A stretch of DNA of 64,000 nt. Origin: Cystobacter ferrugineus. GTDB taxonomy: Bacteria > Myxococcota > Myxococcia > Myxococcales > Myxococcaceae. The notes beneath the pieces are model-generated. The model did no database searches, was not told the DNA's origin, and saw only the letters and a list, made by a program, of their open reading frames with translations. Of this stretch, positions 19,227 through 29,741 are shown in pieces (within the stretch, counting starts at the first letter, position 1; each line of letters starts with the position of its first letter). The stretch spans positions 186,001-250,000 of the forward strand of contig NZ_MPIN01000001.1 in the NCBI RefSeq assembly GCF_001887355.1, in the 5' to 3' direction. The translations under genes and the position numbers were made by a program.

Positions 19227-20624
19227 TCAGACGGGGACGAGCTGCTCGGCGATGCGGGACAGCGCGGCCACGGAGTTGACCACCACGGCGTGGTGGCAGT
19301 GCTTCGAATAGGTGAGCATTTCGCTGTCGCCAAGGCCCCAGTTGTCGCGCCCCTCGGGACAGACCCAGAGCAGACGCTTGCACTTGCGCTTGAGCTCCTC
19401 GAGCGCCCAGGCATTGGCGGCGTTGTTGTTGTTGCGGCCGTCCCCGATGATCAGCACCGTGGTGCGGCGCGTGATGCCGCCGAGCTGGTGGCGCGTGAAG
19501 GTGGCCAGCGCCCGGCCATAGTCGGAGTTGGCGGTGAGCGAGACGGCTCCGCCCAGCGTGGCCAGATCGATCGCCTGGTCCACGTCCCGCTCCTTGAAGT
19601 GCTGCGTCACCTCGCCCACGTCCGCCACGAAGACGAACGAGCGCACGCGCGCGAAGAGCGACTGGAGCGTGTAGGTGAAGAGCAACATCATCCGCGAGGC
19701 GTTGCGCACCGAGTCCGAGACGTCACAGAGGACGACGAGCTCGGGGCGCTCGGGGCGGCGGGTGCGGAACCAGGGCACCATGGGCACCCCACCCCACGGC
19801 AGGTTGTGGCGCAGGGTGCGGCTCACGTGGAGGGTGCCCTCGCGCCGCGAGCGCCGCTTGCGCACGAGCCGGGCCTTGAGCTTCTCCGCCAGGGCGCGCA
19901 CCGCCGACTGCATCTGCTTCACCTCGGCCTGGCTGAGCCGGTGCAGCGGCTTGTCCTCCACTCCCCCCGAGGGCTTGCCGATACGCGCGTCCGCCTGACG
20001 TTTCACCTCGCGCCGCGCCGCGTCCTCCACCTGGCGCAAGGCCCCGTCCATGAGGCGTGAGACGCTCTCCACTCCGTCCGGCCCCAAGCCCTGCTCGCGC
20101 AGCGCGTCCTCGAAGGCCCGAAGTTCCGCGCGGGCCCGATCCAGCCCCGTCGCCACCATCAGCCGCCGCGAGAAGAAGCCCGTCTGCAGCGGGCCCCTCA
20201 TCCGGGAGAAGTCCAACTGGAGCTGGGCCGTGCGGAACAGCCGCGCCAGCGCCGCCGGGTTCCCCTCGAGCGCCGCCTGTGCGAGCGGAGACATCCCGGG
20301 AAGGCGCCGGTGCAGCTCGTCGAGCACCGTCCTCAGCGACTCGCCCTCGAGCAGCCCCTGCCCCTGGAGCTGCCCGGCGAGCGACGGCTCGAGCGCCTCG
20401 AACGGCCTGGCCGTCCCCGAGAAGAAGGCGTCGAAGGCGCGCTGGAACACGTCCCCGTCCTGCTCCCGCTTGATCAACGTGGTGCGCAGCACGGCGCGGA
20501 AGAGGGCCTTGTCCTGGAGCCCCACCTCGGCGACGGCCCGGGTCGCATCCCCCACCTCGGACGTGCTCACCCGCACGCCGTTCTGGCGGAGGACCTCGGC
20601 GAACTCGACGATGCGGGCGTCCAT
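19227..20624 (-). CDS. VWA domain-containing CoxE-like protein
   Basis: 465-residue cytoplasmic protein. The N-terminal 280 residues are helical and charged; the C-terminal 170 form a von Willebrand A domain with the metal-ion site DVSDS at 301-305 and a later IGDGRNNNN strand. CoxE-type proteins typically pair with MoxR AAA+ ATPases in metalloenzyme maturation, but no MoxR gene is visible in this window. The frame is open to 20654; MDARIVEFAEVL at 20624 matches family N-termini. The function here is inferred only. Confidence 0.75.
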   Translation of the reverse strand: MDARIVEFAEVLRQNGVRVSTSEVGDATRAVAEVGLQDKALFRAVLRTTLIKREQDGDVFQRAFDAFFSGTARPFEALEPSLAGQLQGQGLLEGESLRTVLDELHRRLPGMSPLAQAALEGNPAALARLFRTAQLQLDFSRMRGPLQTGFFSRRLMVATGLDRARAELRAFEDALREQGLGPDGVESVSRLMDGALRQVEDAARREVKRQADARIGKPSGGVEDKPLHRLSQAEVKQMQSAVRALAEKLKARLVRKRRSRREGTLHVSRTLRHNLPWGGVPMVPWFRTRRPERPELVVLCDVSDSVRNASRMMLLFTYTLQSLFARVRSFVFVADVGEVTQHFKERDVDQAIDLATLGGAVSLTANSDYGRALATFTRHQLGGITRRTTVLIIGDGRNNNNAANAWALEELKRKCKRLLWVCPEGRDNWGLGDSEMLTYSKHCHHAVVVNSVAALSRIAEQLVPV

Positions 20625-20678
20625 CGCGGCTTTGTAACCTCCACCCCGCCCCACTTCCAGAGACCCGGAGGGCCGGGC

Positions 20679-21473
20679 TCATCCCACGTTCACCCGGCCC
20701 CTCCAGGGCGCCGTGGCGTCCAGGGACCCCAACACACCGTCCCACAGCTCCCCCCGGGCGCGCAGGGCGGACAGGGCCGCCTCCCGTGCTTCCCGCCACC
20801 GCTCGGGGTCCTCTCCGCACAGCCGGCACAGGAGCTGCTCCGCCCGGACGCCGTGCTCCTCGCCGTCGAGCTGGATATGCCGCTCCAGGTACAGCCGCAG
20901 CGAGGCGCACCCGGTGCCCAGCGGCTTCACGGCCGTGAGGATGCGCTCGAAGACGGCGGGGAGCAGGGACTCGCGGCCGAGCAGGAAGGCCGCCGCCACC
21001 TGATGGGGGCGCAGCCGGGTCGTCGCCAGGGTGTGGCTCACGAATGCCCGCGCCGCCACGGGTGCGTGCTCCAGCGCCCTCTCCAGCGACTGACCGGAGC
21101 GCAGGGACTCGACGAAGCGCAGCACCGCGCCATCGTCCGCGCCCACCTCGCGCATGGCTTCCCGGTACAGGTCGAAGTGGCTCTGGTACACCCCGGGCCG
21201 CACCTCGTCCGTCTCCTCGCCCAGGACGATCTCGTTGATCATCCGCGCGCACTCGATGTCCGCCGGGGGCGCCCAGGGCACCTCCACACACGTGAGCTGC
21301 CGCTGGAGCGTCTTGAGCAGGCTCATGAAGTCCCACACGGCGAACACGTGGGCGCCCATGAAGACATGCAGGGCGTTCAAGTCCGAGAGCCGCTCGTACA
21401 CGGGATGCCGCAGGAGCGCCTGGCGCGGCTCATCCGCGGCGGACAGGAGCCTGGAGAGAGGAGCTGGGTTCAT
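20679..21473 (-). CDS. DUF3050-type protein (haem-oxygenase-like fold)
   Basis: 264 residues with the characteristic start HPVYERLSDLNALHVFMGAH and VFAVWDFMSLLKTLQRQLTC, which I associate with DUF3050. Conserved His and Glu residues (FMGAHVFAVWDF, NEIVLGEE, LERHIQLDGEEHG) are placed as in haem-oxygenase-like di-iron proteins, so an oxidative metal-dependent activity is possible but unproven. ATG at 21473. Gap of 54 bases to the VWA gene downstream. Confidence 0.7.
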   Translation of the reverse strand: MNPAPLSRLLSAADEPRQALLRHPVYERLSDLNALHVFMGAHVFAVWDFMSLLKTLQRQLTCVEVPWAPPADIECARMINEIVLGEETDEVRPGVYQSHFDLYREAMREVGADDGAVLRFVESLRSGQSLERALEHAPVAARAFVSHTLATTRLRPHQVAAAFLLGRESLLPAVFERILTAVKPLGTGCASLRLYLERHIQLDGEEHGVRAEQLLCRLCGEDPERWREAREAALSALRARGELWDGVLGSLDATAPWRGRVNVG

Positions 21474-21578
21474 GCCCGGGGCGTGTAGATCCCCAGGCGG
21501 GGGGGCGCTACCCTCCCTGGGCTGGATGTCCCCACGAGCGTGCTGACGCGGAGAAGGTTTCCTTCTCGCGCGTGCGTT

Positions 21579-22670
21579 TCACCGGGAGGTGGGGTCGGGC
21601 CAGACGAGGTGCCCGGCCTCGGGACGGGCCTGGCCCGTCACGACGTCGCGATAGACGGCCGTCAGTGCCTCGGGGCCCCGATGGTGTTCAATCCGCAGCC
21701 AGGAGGCGCTGGCGGCCACGAAGGCCTTCATGGCCTCGCCCAGCCGGGCCTCGAAGGTCTCCAGCCCCCAGTCCGACACCCGCTTGCGCAGCCGATCCGG
21801 TGCGAAGAAGAAGGTGGGCGCGGGTCCGGGCAGGGGCTCTCTCTTGGGTGAGGGCGGCGTCCGCTGGTGCGTGCCTCCCACGAGGGTGCTCTGGCGCAGC
21901 CCGTCCTTGAGCTGACGATGAATGCCACGCACCACGGCCGGCTCCCCGGCGAAGTCGACGAAGACCGCGGGCGTCTCGACCCACAGCCCGGCCATCGCGT
22001 CATAGGGGACGAGCTGCTGGTACAGGCCCAGGCCGCCGAGCAGGGCGAGGTTCTTGCGCGACGTGAGCCCCACCACCTTCATCCCGTGCCGCGAGAGCAA
22101 CCACGCCAGGCCCATGGCGGTCTTGCTCGAGGCGCTCGACAGGATGACGGTCCGCGTTCCGGCATGCTCCGCCTCGTACAGCATGTCGTCCAGCAGGAAC
22201 GAGGTCGTGAAGAGCGGCCGCAAGAGCGCGCGATGATTGTCGAAGGACTCATCCACCTTGGCGTGCGTGTAGCGGTTGTAGAACGGCGACAATCCCGCCC
22301 GGTGCGTCGCCGCATCCAGATAGCCACTGCCCGTGCGCTGGAGCCGGGCCACGAAGTGCGTCGACATGGGCACGAGGCCGAACAACCTCAATCCCACGGG
22401 GGCTTCCGGGGAGGCGGAGCGCGAGACCCGCGCGTAGCCCCAGGCGGGAATCCGGCCCCGCCAGTCGGGAGTGGCGGGGAAGCAGCGCCAGTAGCCCAGC
22501 GCCTCGCCCATCACCCCGTAGGTGATGTTGTTGGCCGTCAACGCGAAGCGCTCCACCGTGAGCACCGCCTCCCCCGGCGCGAGGGGCTGCTCCGCCGGAT
22601 CCGTCGAGGATTCGAGGAAGCTGCGCTCCAGATTGTCTCGCGCGACGAGGAAGTCCCAACCCTTCGACAT
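21579..22670 (-). CDS. DUF2855 family protein (MDR-like)
   Basis: 363 residues resembling the medium-chain dehydrogenase/reductase superfamily: an N-terminal GroES-like part (ALTANNITYGVMGEALGYW) and a Rossmann-like segment around TVILSSASSKTAMGLAWLL with VGLTSRKNLALLGGLGLY. This pattern matches DUF2855, which has no established substrate. No zinc-binding cysteines are visible. The start at ATG 22670 is followed by the family-typical short beta region. Gap of 105 bases to the DUF3050 gene. Confidence 0.7.
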   Translation of the reverse strand: MSKGWDFLVARDNLERSFLESSTDPAEQPLAPGEAVLTVERFALTANNITYGVMGEALGYWRCFPATPDWRGRIPAWGYARVSRSASPEAPVGLRLFGLVPMSTHFVARLQRTGSGYLDAATHRAGLSPFYNRYTHAKVDESFDNHRALLRPLFTTSFLLDDMLYEAEHAGTRTVILSSASSKTAMGLAWLLSRHGMKVVGLTSRKNLALLGGLGLYQQLVPYDAMAGLWVETPAVFVDFAGEPAVVRGIHRQLKDGLRQSTLVGGTHQRTPPSPKREPLPGPAPTFFFAPDRLRKRVSDWGLETFEARLGEAMKAFVAASASWLRIEHHRGPEALTAVYRDVVTGQARPEAGHLVWPDPTSR

Positions 22671-22725
22671 GAAGACACACCCTTCTCGTGTTGCTCGTGG
22701 GGACCGCGATGTCCGGAGGGGGACT

Positions 22726-24015
22726 CTACGCCGCCCGCTCGAAGGACATCACGGATTCCACGTGGTGCGTCTGGGGGAACATGTCCACCACCTGGAGCGC
22801 CCGGGGCGCATAGCCCGCTTGCGCGAGGGCCGCCGCGTCCCGCGCCAGCGCGCCGGGATCACACGCCACGTACACCACGCGCTTCACTCCCAGTGCCGTG
22901 AGCCACTTCGCGAGCCCCGGCGCACCGGTGCGGGGAGGATCCACCAGGGCCAGGTCGAAGCGCTTGCCCTCGCGGATGAGCCCCTCGCACACCTTGCGGG
23001 AGTCCCCCTGGACGAAGCGCACGTTGGTCACATGGCCCTCGCGCGCGCTGCGCTGGGCCAGGTCCACCGACACCGAGGACGACTCCACCCCGAGCACACT
23101 CGCCGCGCTCGCCGCGAGCGGGAAGGTGAAGTTGCCATTGCCCGAGTACAGCTCCAGCACCGAGTCCGTCTCGCGCGGGGCCAGCTCGTGCACGGCCGCG
23201 GTGACGAGCCCCACGTTGGCCTCGCCATGCGCCTGGGAGAACGCGTCCGGACGAAGGAACAGCGGCACCTCGGGCACCAGCGGCGAGAGCGAGCGCAGCA
23301 CGGGCTTGCCGATGATCCGGGGCGAGCCCTCCTTCGGCACCAGCACCGCGCCCTCCAGCCGCAGCGCGCGCACCGCCGCCTCGCACGCCTCGACATACCG
23401 GGGGGCCACCTGCCCCTTGAGCATCACCGCGAAGGCCGCCTTCTTCCCCTCGGCCAGCAGGTGCACTTCCTCGGCCTCGCGGGCCAGGGGCTTGAGCAGC
23501 GGCCCGAGTTTGCCGGGCAGCTCGGCGAGCGCCGGCATCAGCGCGGGGCACACCTCCACCGGCACCCGGTCATGGCTGCGCCGCCCGAAATACGTCAGCT
23601 CGTCCTTGAGCGGGTGCAGCACCGCGCGCCGCCGGTAGCCGAAGTCCCACGGCGCCACGAGCAGGGGCCGCACGGCGAAGGTGTCCCGCTTCAGGTGGCC
23701 CAGGTGCTCGAGCGCGGAGAGGACGATCTCCTGCTTCGCGGCGCGCTGGGCGGACTCGTTCAGCTCCAGCCAGTCACATCCCCCGCACCGCGCGCTGATC
23801 GCGCAGGGCGAGGGCTTGCGGTCGGGTGACGGCACCAGCACCTCGCCCACGAGGTGCCCGCGCATCACCTTCCCCTCCTGCTCCAGGCGCACGCGCACCC
23901 GATCTCCCGGAAACGCCCCGGGCACGAAGACGGTGCGGCCCTCGTAGGAGGCCACACCCTCGCCCAGTTGCCCGAGGCGCTCGATCGTCAACTCGATGGG
24001 GGAGTCCGGCAGCAC
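22726..24015 (-). CDS. RNA 5-methyluridine methyltransferase, RlmD/TrmA family
   Basis: SAM-dependent methyltransferase making m5U in rRNA (RlmD/RlmC) or tRNA (TrmA). A TRAM domain opens the protein (IELTIERLGQLGEGVA), followed by 4Fe-4S ligands Cys71, Cys77 and Cys80 (ARCGGCDW) with a fourth Cys in VEVCPALM. The SAM site is LELYSGNGNFTF; the catalytic nucleophile is in YVACDPGALARD. The Fe-S cluster favours an RlmD-like enzyme. The frame opens at 24219, but that overlaps scoB; GTG at 24015 is the first usable start outside it and gives 429 residues, although its ribosome-binding site is weak. Confidence 0.85.
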   Translation of the reverse strand: MLPDSPIELTIERLGQLGEGVASYEGRTVFVPGAFPGDRVRVRLEQEGKVMRGHLVGEVLVPSPDRKPSPCAISARCGGCDWLELNESAQRAAKQEIVLSALEHLGHLKRDTFAVRPLLVAPWDFGYRRRAVLHPLKDELTYFGRRSHDRVPVEVCPALMPALAELPGKLGPLLKPLAREAEEVHLLAEGKKAAFAVMLKGQVAPRYVEACEAAVRALRLEGAVLVPKEGSPRIIGKPVLRSLSPLVPEVPLFLRPDAFSQAHGEANVGLVTAAVHELAPRETDSVLELYSGNGNFTFPLAASAASVLGVESSSVSVDLAQRSAREGHVTNVRFVQGDSRKVCEGLIREGKRFDLALVDPPRTGAPGLAKWLTALGVKRVVYVACDPGALARDAAALAQAGYAPRALQVVDMFPQTHHVESVMSFERAA

Positions 24016-24032
24016 GGGAGCGGAGAGCAGTT

Positions 24033-24689
24033 TCAGATCTTCATCTCGCGAAGGTCCGGGGCGGTCTTGAACGAGGCCTCGGTGAGCGAGCGCACCTGAT
24101 CCACCGTCACGCCGGGAGCCACCTCGCGCAGCACGAGCCCCTCGGGAGTCACGTCCAGGAAGGCGTACTCGGTGACGATGTGGTTCACGCACTTGAGGCC
24201 GGTGAGGGGCAGCGTGCACTGCTTGAGGATCTTCGACTTGCCCTCCTTGTTGGCGTGCTCCATGGCCACGAAGACGCGCTTGGCGCCCACCGCCAGATCC
24301 ATGGCGCCACCCGGGCCCTTCACCATCTTGCCGGGGATCATCCAGTTGGCCAGATCACCCTGCTCGCTCACCTCCATGGCGCCGAGCACGGCCATGTCGA
24401 TATGGCCTCCGCGGATCATCCCGAAGGAGAGCGCCGAGTCGAAGAAGGCGGCGCCCTTGACCACGGTCACCGTCTCCTTGCCGGCGTTGATGAGATCCGG
24501 ATCCTCTTCACCCTCCAGGGGCCAGGGGCCCATGCCGAGGATGCCGTTCTCCGAGTGGAGCATGATGTCCATGCCCTTCGGGACGTAGTTGGCCACCAGG
24601 GTCGGCATGCCGATTCCCAGGTTCACGTAATAGCCATCGCGCAGCTCCTGGGCGATGCGCTGGGCGATCTGCTCACGGGTCAGGGGCAT
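24033..24689 (-). CDS. scoB: 3-oxoacid CoA-transferase subunit B
   Basis: Beta subunit of succinyl-CoA:3-ketoacid CoA-transferase, activating acetoacetate to acetoacetyl-CoA. The catalytic Glu lies in the motif SENGILG near residue 47, and [14 protein letters not shown] is typical of this subunit. 218 residues. It starts 9 bases after scoA, and the downstream methyltransferase begins 17 bases after its stop. With the thiolase upstream it allows acetoacetate to be converted to two acetyl-CoA. Confidence 0.93.
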   Translation of the reverse strand: MPLTREQIAQRIAQELRDGYYVNLGIGMPTLVANYVPKGMDIMLHSENGILGMGPWPLEGEEDPDLINAGKETVTVVKGAAFFDSALSFGMIRGGHIDMAVLGAMEVSEQGDLANWMIPGKMVKGPGGAMDLAVGAKRVFVAMEHANKEGKSKILKQCTLPLTGLKCVNHIVTEYAFLDVTPEGLVLREVAPGVTVDQVRSLTEASFKTAPDLREMKI

Positions 24690-24698
24690 GGCGTCCTC

Positions 24699-25397
24699 TC
24701 AAGCCTTCTTCTGCACGGTACGGCGCTCGATCCACTTCTGCAGGCCCTTCGCCTGGATGATGCGGTGCACGAAGATGCCGGGCAGGTGCACCTCATCCGG
24801 GCCGATCTCCCCGGCCGGCACGATGTGCTCGGCCTCGACGATCGTCGTCCGGGCCGCCATGCACATCATCGGCGAGAAGTTGCGGGCGGTCTTGTTGAAC
24901 ACCAGGTTGCCCCAGGTGTCCGCCTTCCACGCGCGCACGATGGTGAAGTCCGCCTTGAGCGGCGTCTCCAGCACGTGCAGGCGCCCGTCGATCATCCGGG
25001 TCTCCTTGCCCTTGGACAGCTCGGTGCCCGCGCCCGACGGCGTGAAGAAGCCGCCGATGCCACAGCCTCCGGCGCGGATGCGCTCGGCGAGCGTGCCCTG
25101 GGGATTGAGCTCCACCTCCAGCTCCTTGGAGATGAACTGGCGCTCGAACTCCTTGTTCTCCCCCACGTAGCTGGCGACGATCTTCTTCACCTGCTTGGCG
25201 TTGAGCAGAATGCCCAGGCCCAGCTCGGTGGTGCCGCAGTTGTTGGAGATGATGGTCAACCCCTTGGTGCCCTTGCGGTGGATGGCCGCGATCAGGTTCT
25301 CGGGATTGCCACACAGGCCGAAGCCGCCACTCATCAGCGTACTGCCATCCGGGATGTCGCGAACGGCCTCGTCCGCGCTCGGGATGATCTTGTTCAT
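24699..25397 (-). CDS. scoA: 3-oxoacid CoA-transferase subunit A
   Basis: Alpha subunit of the same CoA-transferase. The CoA-binding glycine-rich segment TLMSGGFGLCGNPENLI is near residue 20, and GGCGIGGFFTPSGAGT is the family hallmark. 232 residues from ATG 25397 with AAGGAGGGG upstream. Lies between the thiolase and scoB. Confidence 0.93.
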   Translation of the reverse strand: MNKIIPSADEAVRDIPDGSTLMSGGFGLCGNPENLIAAIHRKGTKGLTIISNNCGTTELGLGILLNAKQVKKIVASYVGENKEFERQFISKELEVELNPQGTLAERIRAGGCGIGGFFTPSGAGTELSKGKETRMIDGRLHVLETPLKADFTIVRAWKADTWGNLVFNKTARNFSPMMCMAARTTIVEAEHIVPAGEIGPDEVHLPGIFVHRIIQAKGLQKWIERRTVQKKA

Positions 25398-25440
25398 GAA
25401 CCCCTCCTTCTCGAGAACGGAGCCAGGGCCTTCCTCACGT

Positions 25441-25480
25441 CGGGCCCTCGCCCCGCCCTCCTCTCCCGTGGGAGAGCGAG
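25441..25480. repeat. REP-like inverted repeat
   Basis: CTCTCCCGTGGGAGAG (25461-25476) is a perfect 7-bp stem with a two-base centre inside a C-rich context (CGGGCCCTCGCCCCGCCCTC). It resembles the CCCTCTCCC/GGGAGAGGG intergenic repeats scattered in myxobacterial genomes. It lies between the thiolase and scoA genes and would be transcribed as a small hairpin. Confidence 0.4.
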
Positions 25481-25487
25481 TCCGTAT

Positions 25488-26666
25488 TTAGCGCTCCACC
25501 ATCAGCGCGATGCCCTCGCCGCCGCCGATACACAGCGACGCCACGCCACGCTTCTTGTCCAGGTCCTTCATCTCGTGCAGCAGCGTCACCAGCACGCGCG
25601 CGCCCGAGGCGCCAATGGGGTGGCCGAGCACCACCGCGCCGCCGCGGGGATTGACCTTGGCGGGATCCAGGCCGAGCAGCTTGTTGTTGGCGATGGCCAC
25701 CACGGCGAAGGCCTCGTTGATCTCCCACAGGTCCACGTCGCTGGCCTTGAGCTGGGCGCGCTTGAGCAGGGCGTTGATGGCGTCCGCGGGGGCGATGGTG
25801 AACTCCACCGGCTTGCGCGCGGCCCCGGCGTAGCCGGTGATGCGGCCGAGCACCGTGCGGCCCTCGGCCTTGGCGCGCTCGGCGCTCATGAGCACCAGCG
25901 CCGCGGCGCCGTCGTTGATGGACGAGGCGTTGGCGGCCGTCACCGTGCCGTCCTTCTTGAACACGGGCTTGAGCGTGGGGATCTTCTCCGGCCGGGCGCT
26001 CTTCGGGCCGTCGTCCTCGCTCACCACCACGTCGCCGCCCTTGCCGCCGGGCACGGTGACGGGGACGATCTCCCGGGTGAACAGGCCGGCCTTCTGGGCC
26101 TCGACGGCGCGCCGGGTGGACTCGAGCGCGTACTCGTCCTGGGCCGAGCGGGGAATGCCCTGGCTGAGCGAGCACTCCTCGGCGCAGCTCCCCATGTGCA
26201 CGTTGCCGTAGACGTCCCACAGGCCATCATGGATGAGCGCGTCCTTGAACTCCACGTGGCCCATGCGGGCGCCGCCGCGCATGGTGTGGCTCAGGTAGGG
26301 CGCGTTGCTCATGGACTCCATGCCGCCGGCCACCACCACCTCGGCGTCGCCGAGCGCAATGGCCTGGGCGCCGGCGATCACCGCCTTGAGGCCCGAGCCG
26401 CACACCTTGTTGAGGGTGACCGCGGGGACGCTCTCCGGGATGCCCGCGAAGATGGCGGCCTGACGCGCGGGAGCCTGGCCCACGCCCGCCTGGAGCACGC
26501 AGCCCAGGATGGTCTCGCTCACCTGCTCGGGCGACACGCCCGCGCGCTCCAGCGCGGCCTTGATGGCGATCGCGCCGAGCTGCGGTGCGGTCAGTTTGGC
26601 GAGGGAGCCCTGAAACGTCCCGATGGGAGTCCGCGCCGCGCCCACGATGACCACTTCACGTGCCAT
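25488..26666 (-). CDS. Acetyl-CoA acetyltransferase (thiolase)
   Basis: Thiolase interconverting acetoacetyl-CoA and two acetyl-CoA. The acylated Cys lies in NKVCGSGLKAV, the His in GHPIGASGARV and the second Cys in the C-terminal CIGGGEG. 392 residues is typical of type II biosynthetic/acetoacetyl thiolases. The frame extends to 26828; MAREVVIVGAARTPIG at 26666, with GGAGGC upstream, is the clear start. First gene of the thiolase-scoA-scoB-methyltransferase run. Confidence 0.93.
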   Translation of the reverse strand: MAREVVIVGAARTPIGTFQGSLAKLTAPQLGAIAIKAALERAGVSPEQVSETILGCVLQAGVGQAPARQAAIFAGIPESVPAVTLNKVCGSGLKAVIAGAQAIALGDAEVVVAGGMESMSNAPYLSHTMRGGARMGHVEFKDALIHDGLWDVYGNVHMGSCAEECSLSQGIPRSAQDEYALESTRRAVEAQKAGLFTREIVPVTVPGGKGGDVVVSEDDGPKSARPEKIPTLKPVFKKDGTVTAANASSINDGAAALVLMSAERAKAEGRTVLGRITGYAGAARKPVEFTIAPADAINALLKRAQLKASDVDLWEINEAFAVVAIANNKLLGLDPAKVNPRGGAVVLGHPIGASGARVLVTLLHEMKDLDKKRGVASLCIGGGEGIALMVER

Positions 26667-26701
26667 GATCCGCCTCCGGGGAAGGAGCTGAGAAGGTGCT
26701 G

Positions 26702-26727
26702 AAAAAGGACGAGGTTCAATAACCTCG
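26702..26727 (-). terminator. Terminator-like hairpin in the thiolase leader
   Basis: Read on the minus strand, CGAGGTT (26727-26721) pairs with AACCTCG (26716-26710) across the loop ATTG, and is followed by TCCTTTTTC (26709-26701). It lies between the candidate promoter and the start codon, so it may be an attenuator or a 5' stabilising stem rather than an end-of-gene terminator. Confidence 0.5.
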
Positions 26728-26734
26728 GGCACGG

Positions 26735-26765
26735 CCCTTATCACCGTGCCTCCCGAGGGGGTCAA
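26735..26765 (-). promoter_or_regulatory. Candidate promoter for the thiolase operon
   Basis: Minus-strand TTGACC (26765-26760) and TAAGGG (26740-26735), spacer 19. The predicted transcript would begin within a base or two of the hairpin at 26727, leaving a leader of about 62 bases. Confidence 0.45.
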
Positions 26766-26820
26766 GCCCGCTTCCCCCCTGTCCGTCATGACGCACGGGG
26801 TCAGCCTCGCATGAGTGCGT

Positions 26821-26859
26821 GAAAACAAACGGCCGGGCTCCCGCTGGGGAACCCGGCCG
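26821..26859 (-). terminator. Intrinsic terminator of rpsA
   Basis: Minus-strand stem CGGCCGGG/CCCGGCCG (outer arms 26859-26852 and 26837-26830) with additional inner pairs TCCC/GGGA, followed by TTTGTTTTC (26829-26821). It sits about 33 bases after the rpsA stop. Confidence 0.85.
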
Positions 26860-26891
26860 CCGTGTCACCCTCATGTGAGGGATGAAGCAGA

Positions 26892-28601
<1,710 letters not shown>

Positions 28602-28653
28602 TTGGTAGGGAATCCTTGGGAAACGGTGCTGCTGCCCCCGGTTGTTGGACGTC

Positions 28654-28681
28654 GGCCACTCGCGGGGAGCTACGAGTGGCC
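28654..28681 (-). promoter_or_regulatory. Stem-loop in the rpsA leader
   Basis: GGCCACTCG (28654-28662) and CGAGTGGCC (28673-28681) form a perfect 9-bp stem with a 10-base loop, 52 bases before the rpsA ATG and inside the predicted 5' untranslated region. In other bacteria S1 represses its own mRNA through leader structure, so an autoregulatory element is plausible. Confidence 0.5.
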
Positions 28682-28720
28682 CGCGATCAGCACCACAGTG
28701 GAGCTGACTCGAAGCCGCGC

Positions 28721-28750
28721 ACCCTAGACACCGGTTGGACCGGCAGTCAA
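28721..28750 (-). promoter_or_regulatory. Promoter for rpsA
   Basis: Minus-strand TTGACT (28750-28745) and TAGGGT (28726-28721) with an 18-base spacer. The spacer contains the inverted repeat CCGGT-CCA-ACCGG (28743-28731). The transcript would start near 28714, giving a leader of about 113 bases. Confidence 0.6.
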
Positions 28751-29037
28751 GGGAGCACGCGGCCAGGCTTCTGGATCTGTCAATACCGTCGCGGCGCCAA
28801 GCGTCCTTCGTGACTTCAAAGGGGTTTTGCGCCGTTGCATCCCGACTGTAGGTCTCGGTGGGTCCCGGTGCATGCGGAGCATGGGCCCCCGGTCCCAGGG
28901 CGATCAGCCGAGCGGCTCCAGACTCCAGGCAATCCGCCCTCTTTCGCTGGCACGACTGCCAACAAGCGTCGTCTCGTTGTCATCCCCGCCAACGAGGGAC
29001 ACATGGCGGGAGGGGGCGGAAGGTAGGTTGGCGCGCG
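28751..29037. other. Intergenic region between rpsA and tetR
   Basis: Together with the rpsA leader this gap is 436 bases long. No gene is supported. A dyad TGGCA-CGAC-TGCCA (28948-28961) lies 77 bases before the TetR start and could be an autoregulatory operator, but it is short. No clear plus-strand promoter was found. Confidence 0.35.
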
Positions 29038-29730
29038 ATGGCCACCAGGCGCCCCGCCCGCCGCGAGAAGACCCCGCGTGCTCCCCGCTCCCCCTCCCCC
29101 ACGTCCTCGCGGCGCCGCTCCCCCGAGCAGGCGCGGGAGGCCATTCTCGAGGCGGCCGAGCCGCTGCTGCGTGAACGGGGGCCGGACGGGGTGGGACTGC
29201 AGGCGGTGGCGCGCGCCGCGGGGGTGAGCCACGCGCTCGTCACGCACTACTTCGGCACCTACGAGGCGCTGGTGGGCGAGGTGTTCCAGCGCCGGGCCCG
29301 GCTCCTGGCGGACGGCTTCTGGCGAGGGATGCTCGAGTCCAGGGAACCCCCCGACACTGGCCAGTGGCTGGAGCTCTTCTCGCCCATCCTCCAGGACGAG
29401 GGGAACGTGCGGCTGATGGCGTGGGCACTGCTCACCGGGCGTGGCGAGCACCTGTCCCTGGGCCAGGGGCTGCGCCGGGTGATGGATGTGCTGGAGGCGC
29501 AGGTCGATCGCGTCGCCACGGTGCAGGGGCAACCGCCCCCATCGCGCGAGGCCCTGGAGATGACGCTGCTCGTGGGGCTGTGCGCCGCGCAGGGGTACAC
29601 GCTCGCCCGGCACTTGCTGCTGCCCGGGCTGGGGCGGACCGAGGACGCTCAGGCGGATACGCGCTTTCGCGCCGTGCTCTCCGCGCTCCTCGATGCCGCC
29701 CTCGGACTGGAACCGCCCAGGGGGCGCTGA
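29038..29730 (+). CDS. TetR-family transcriptional regulator
   Basis: 230 residues. After a basic Pro/Ser/Arg-rich tail of about 33 residues comes a TetR DNA-binding domain: QAREAILEAAEPLLRERG, then the helix-turn-helix VGLQAVARAAGVSHALVTHYF. The remaining 130 residues are the helical ligand-binding and dimerisation domain. ATG at 29038 with GGAAGG upstream; the frame is open further upstream without TetR-like sequence. Its targets are unknown; the adjacent acyl-CoA genes are a possible set because many TetR proteins sense acyl-CoA, but this is inference. Confidence 0.82.
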   Translation: MATRRPARREKTPRAPRSPSPTSSRRRSPEQAREAILEAAEPLLRERGPDGVGLQAVARAAGVSHALVTHYFGTYEALVGEVFQRRARLLADGFWRGMLESREPPDTGQWLELFSPILQDEGNVRLMAWALLTGRGEHLSLGQGLRRVMDVLEAQVDRVATVQGQPPPSREALEMTLLVGLCAAQGYTLARHLLLPGLGRTEDAQADTRFRAVLSALLDAALGLEPPRGR

Positions 29731-29741
29731 GCGCCGCGAAG

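Noticed and set aside
28602-29037. tRNA or small RNA gene in the rpsA-tetR gap
   Set aside because: No cloverleaf arms or GTTCGANTC-type T-loop found; only the leader stem-loop is convincing. The other intergenic gaps were also scanned for tRNAs without success.
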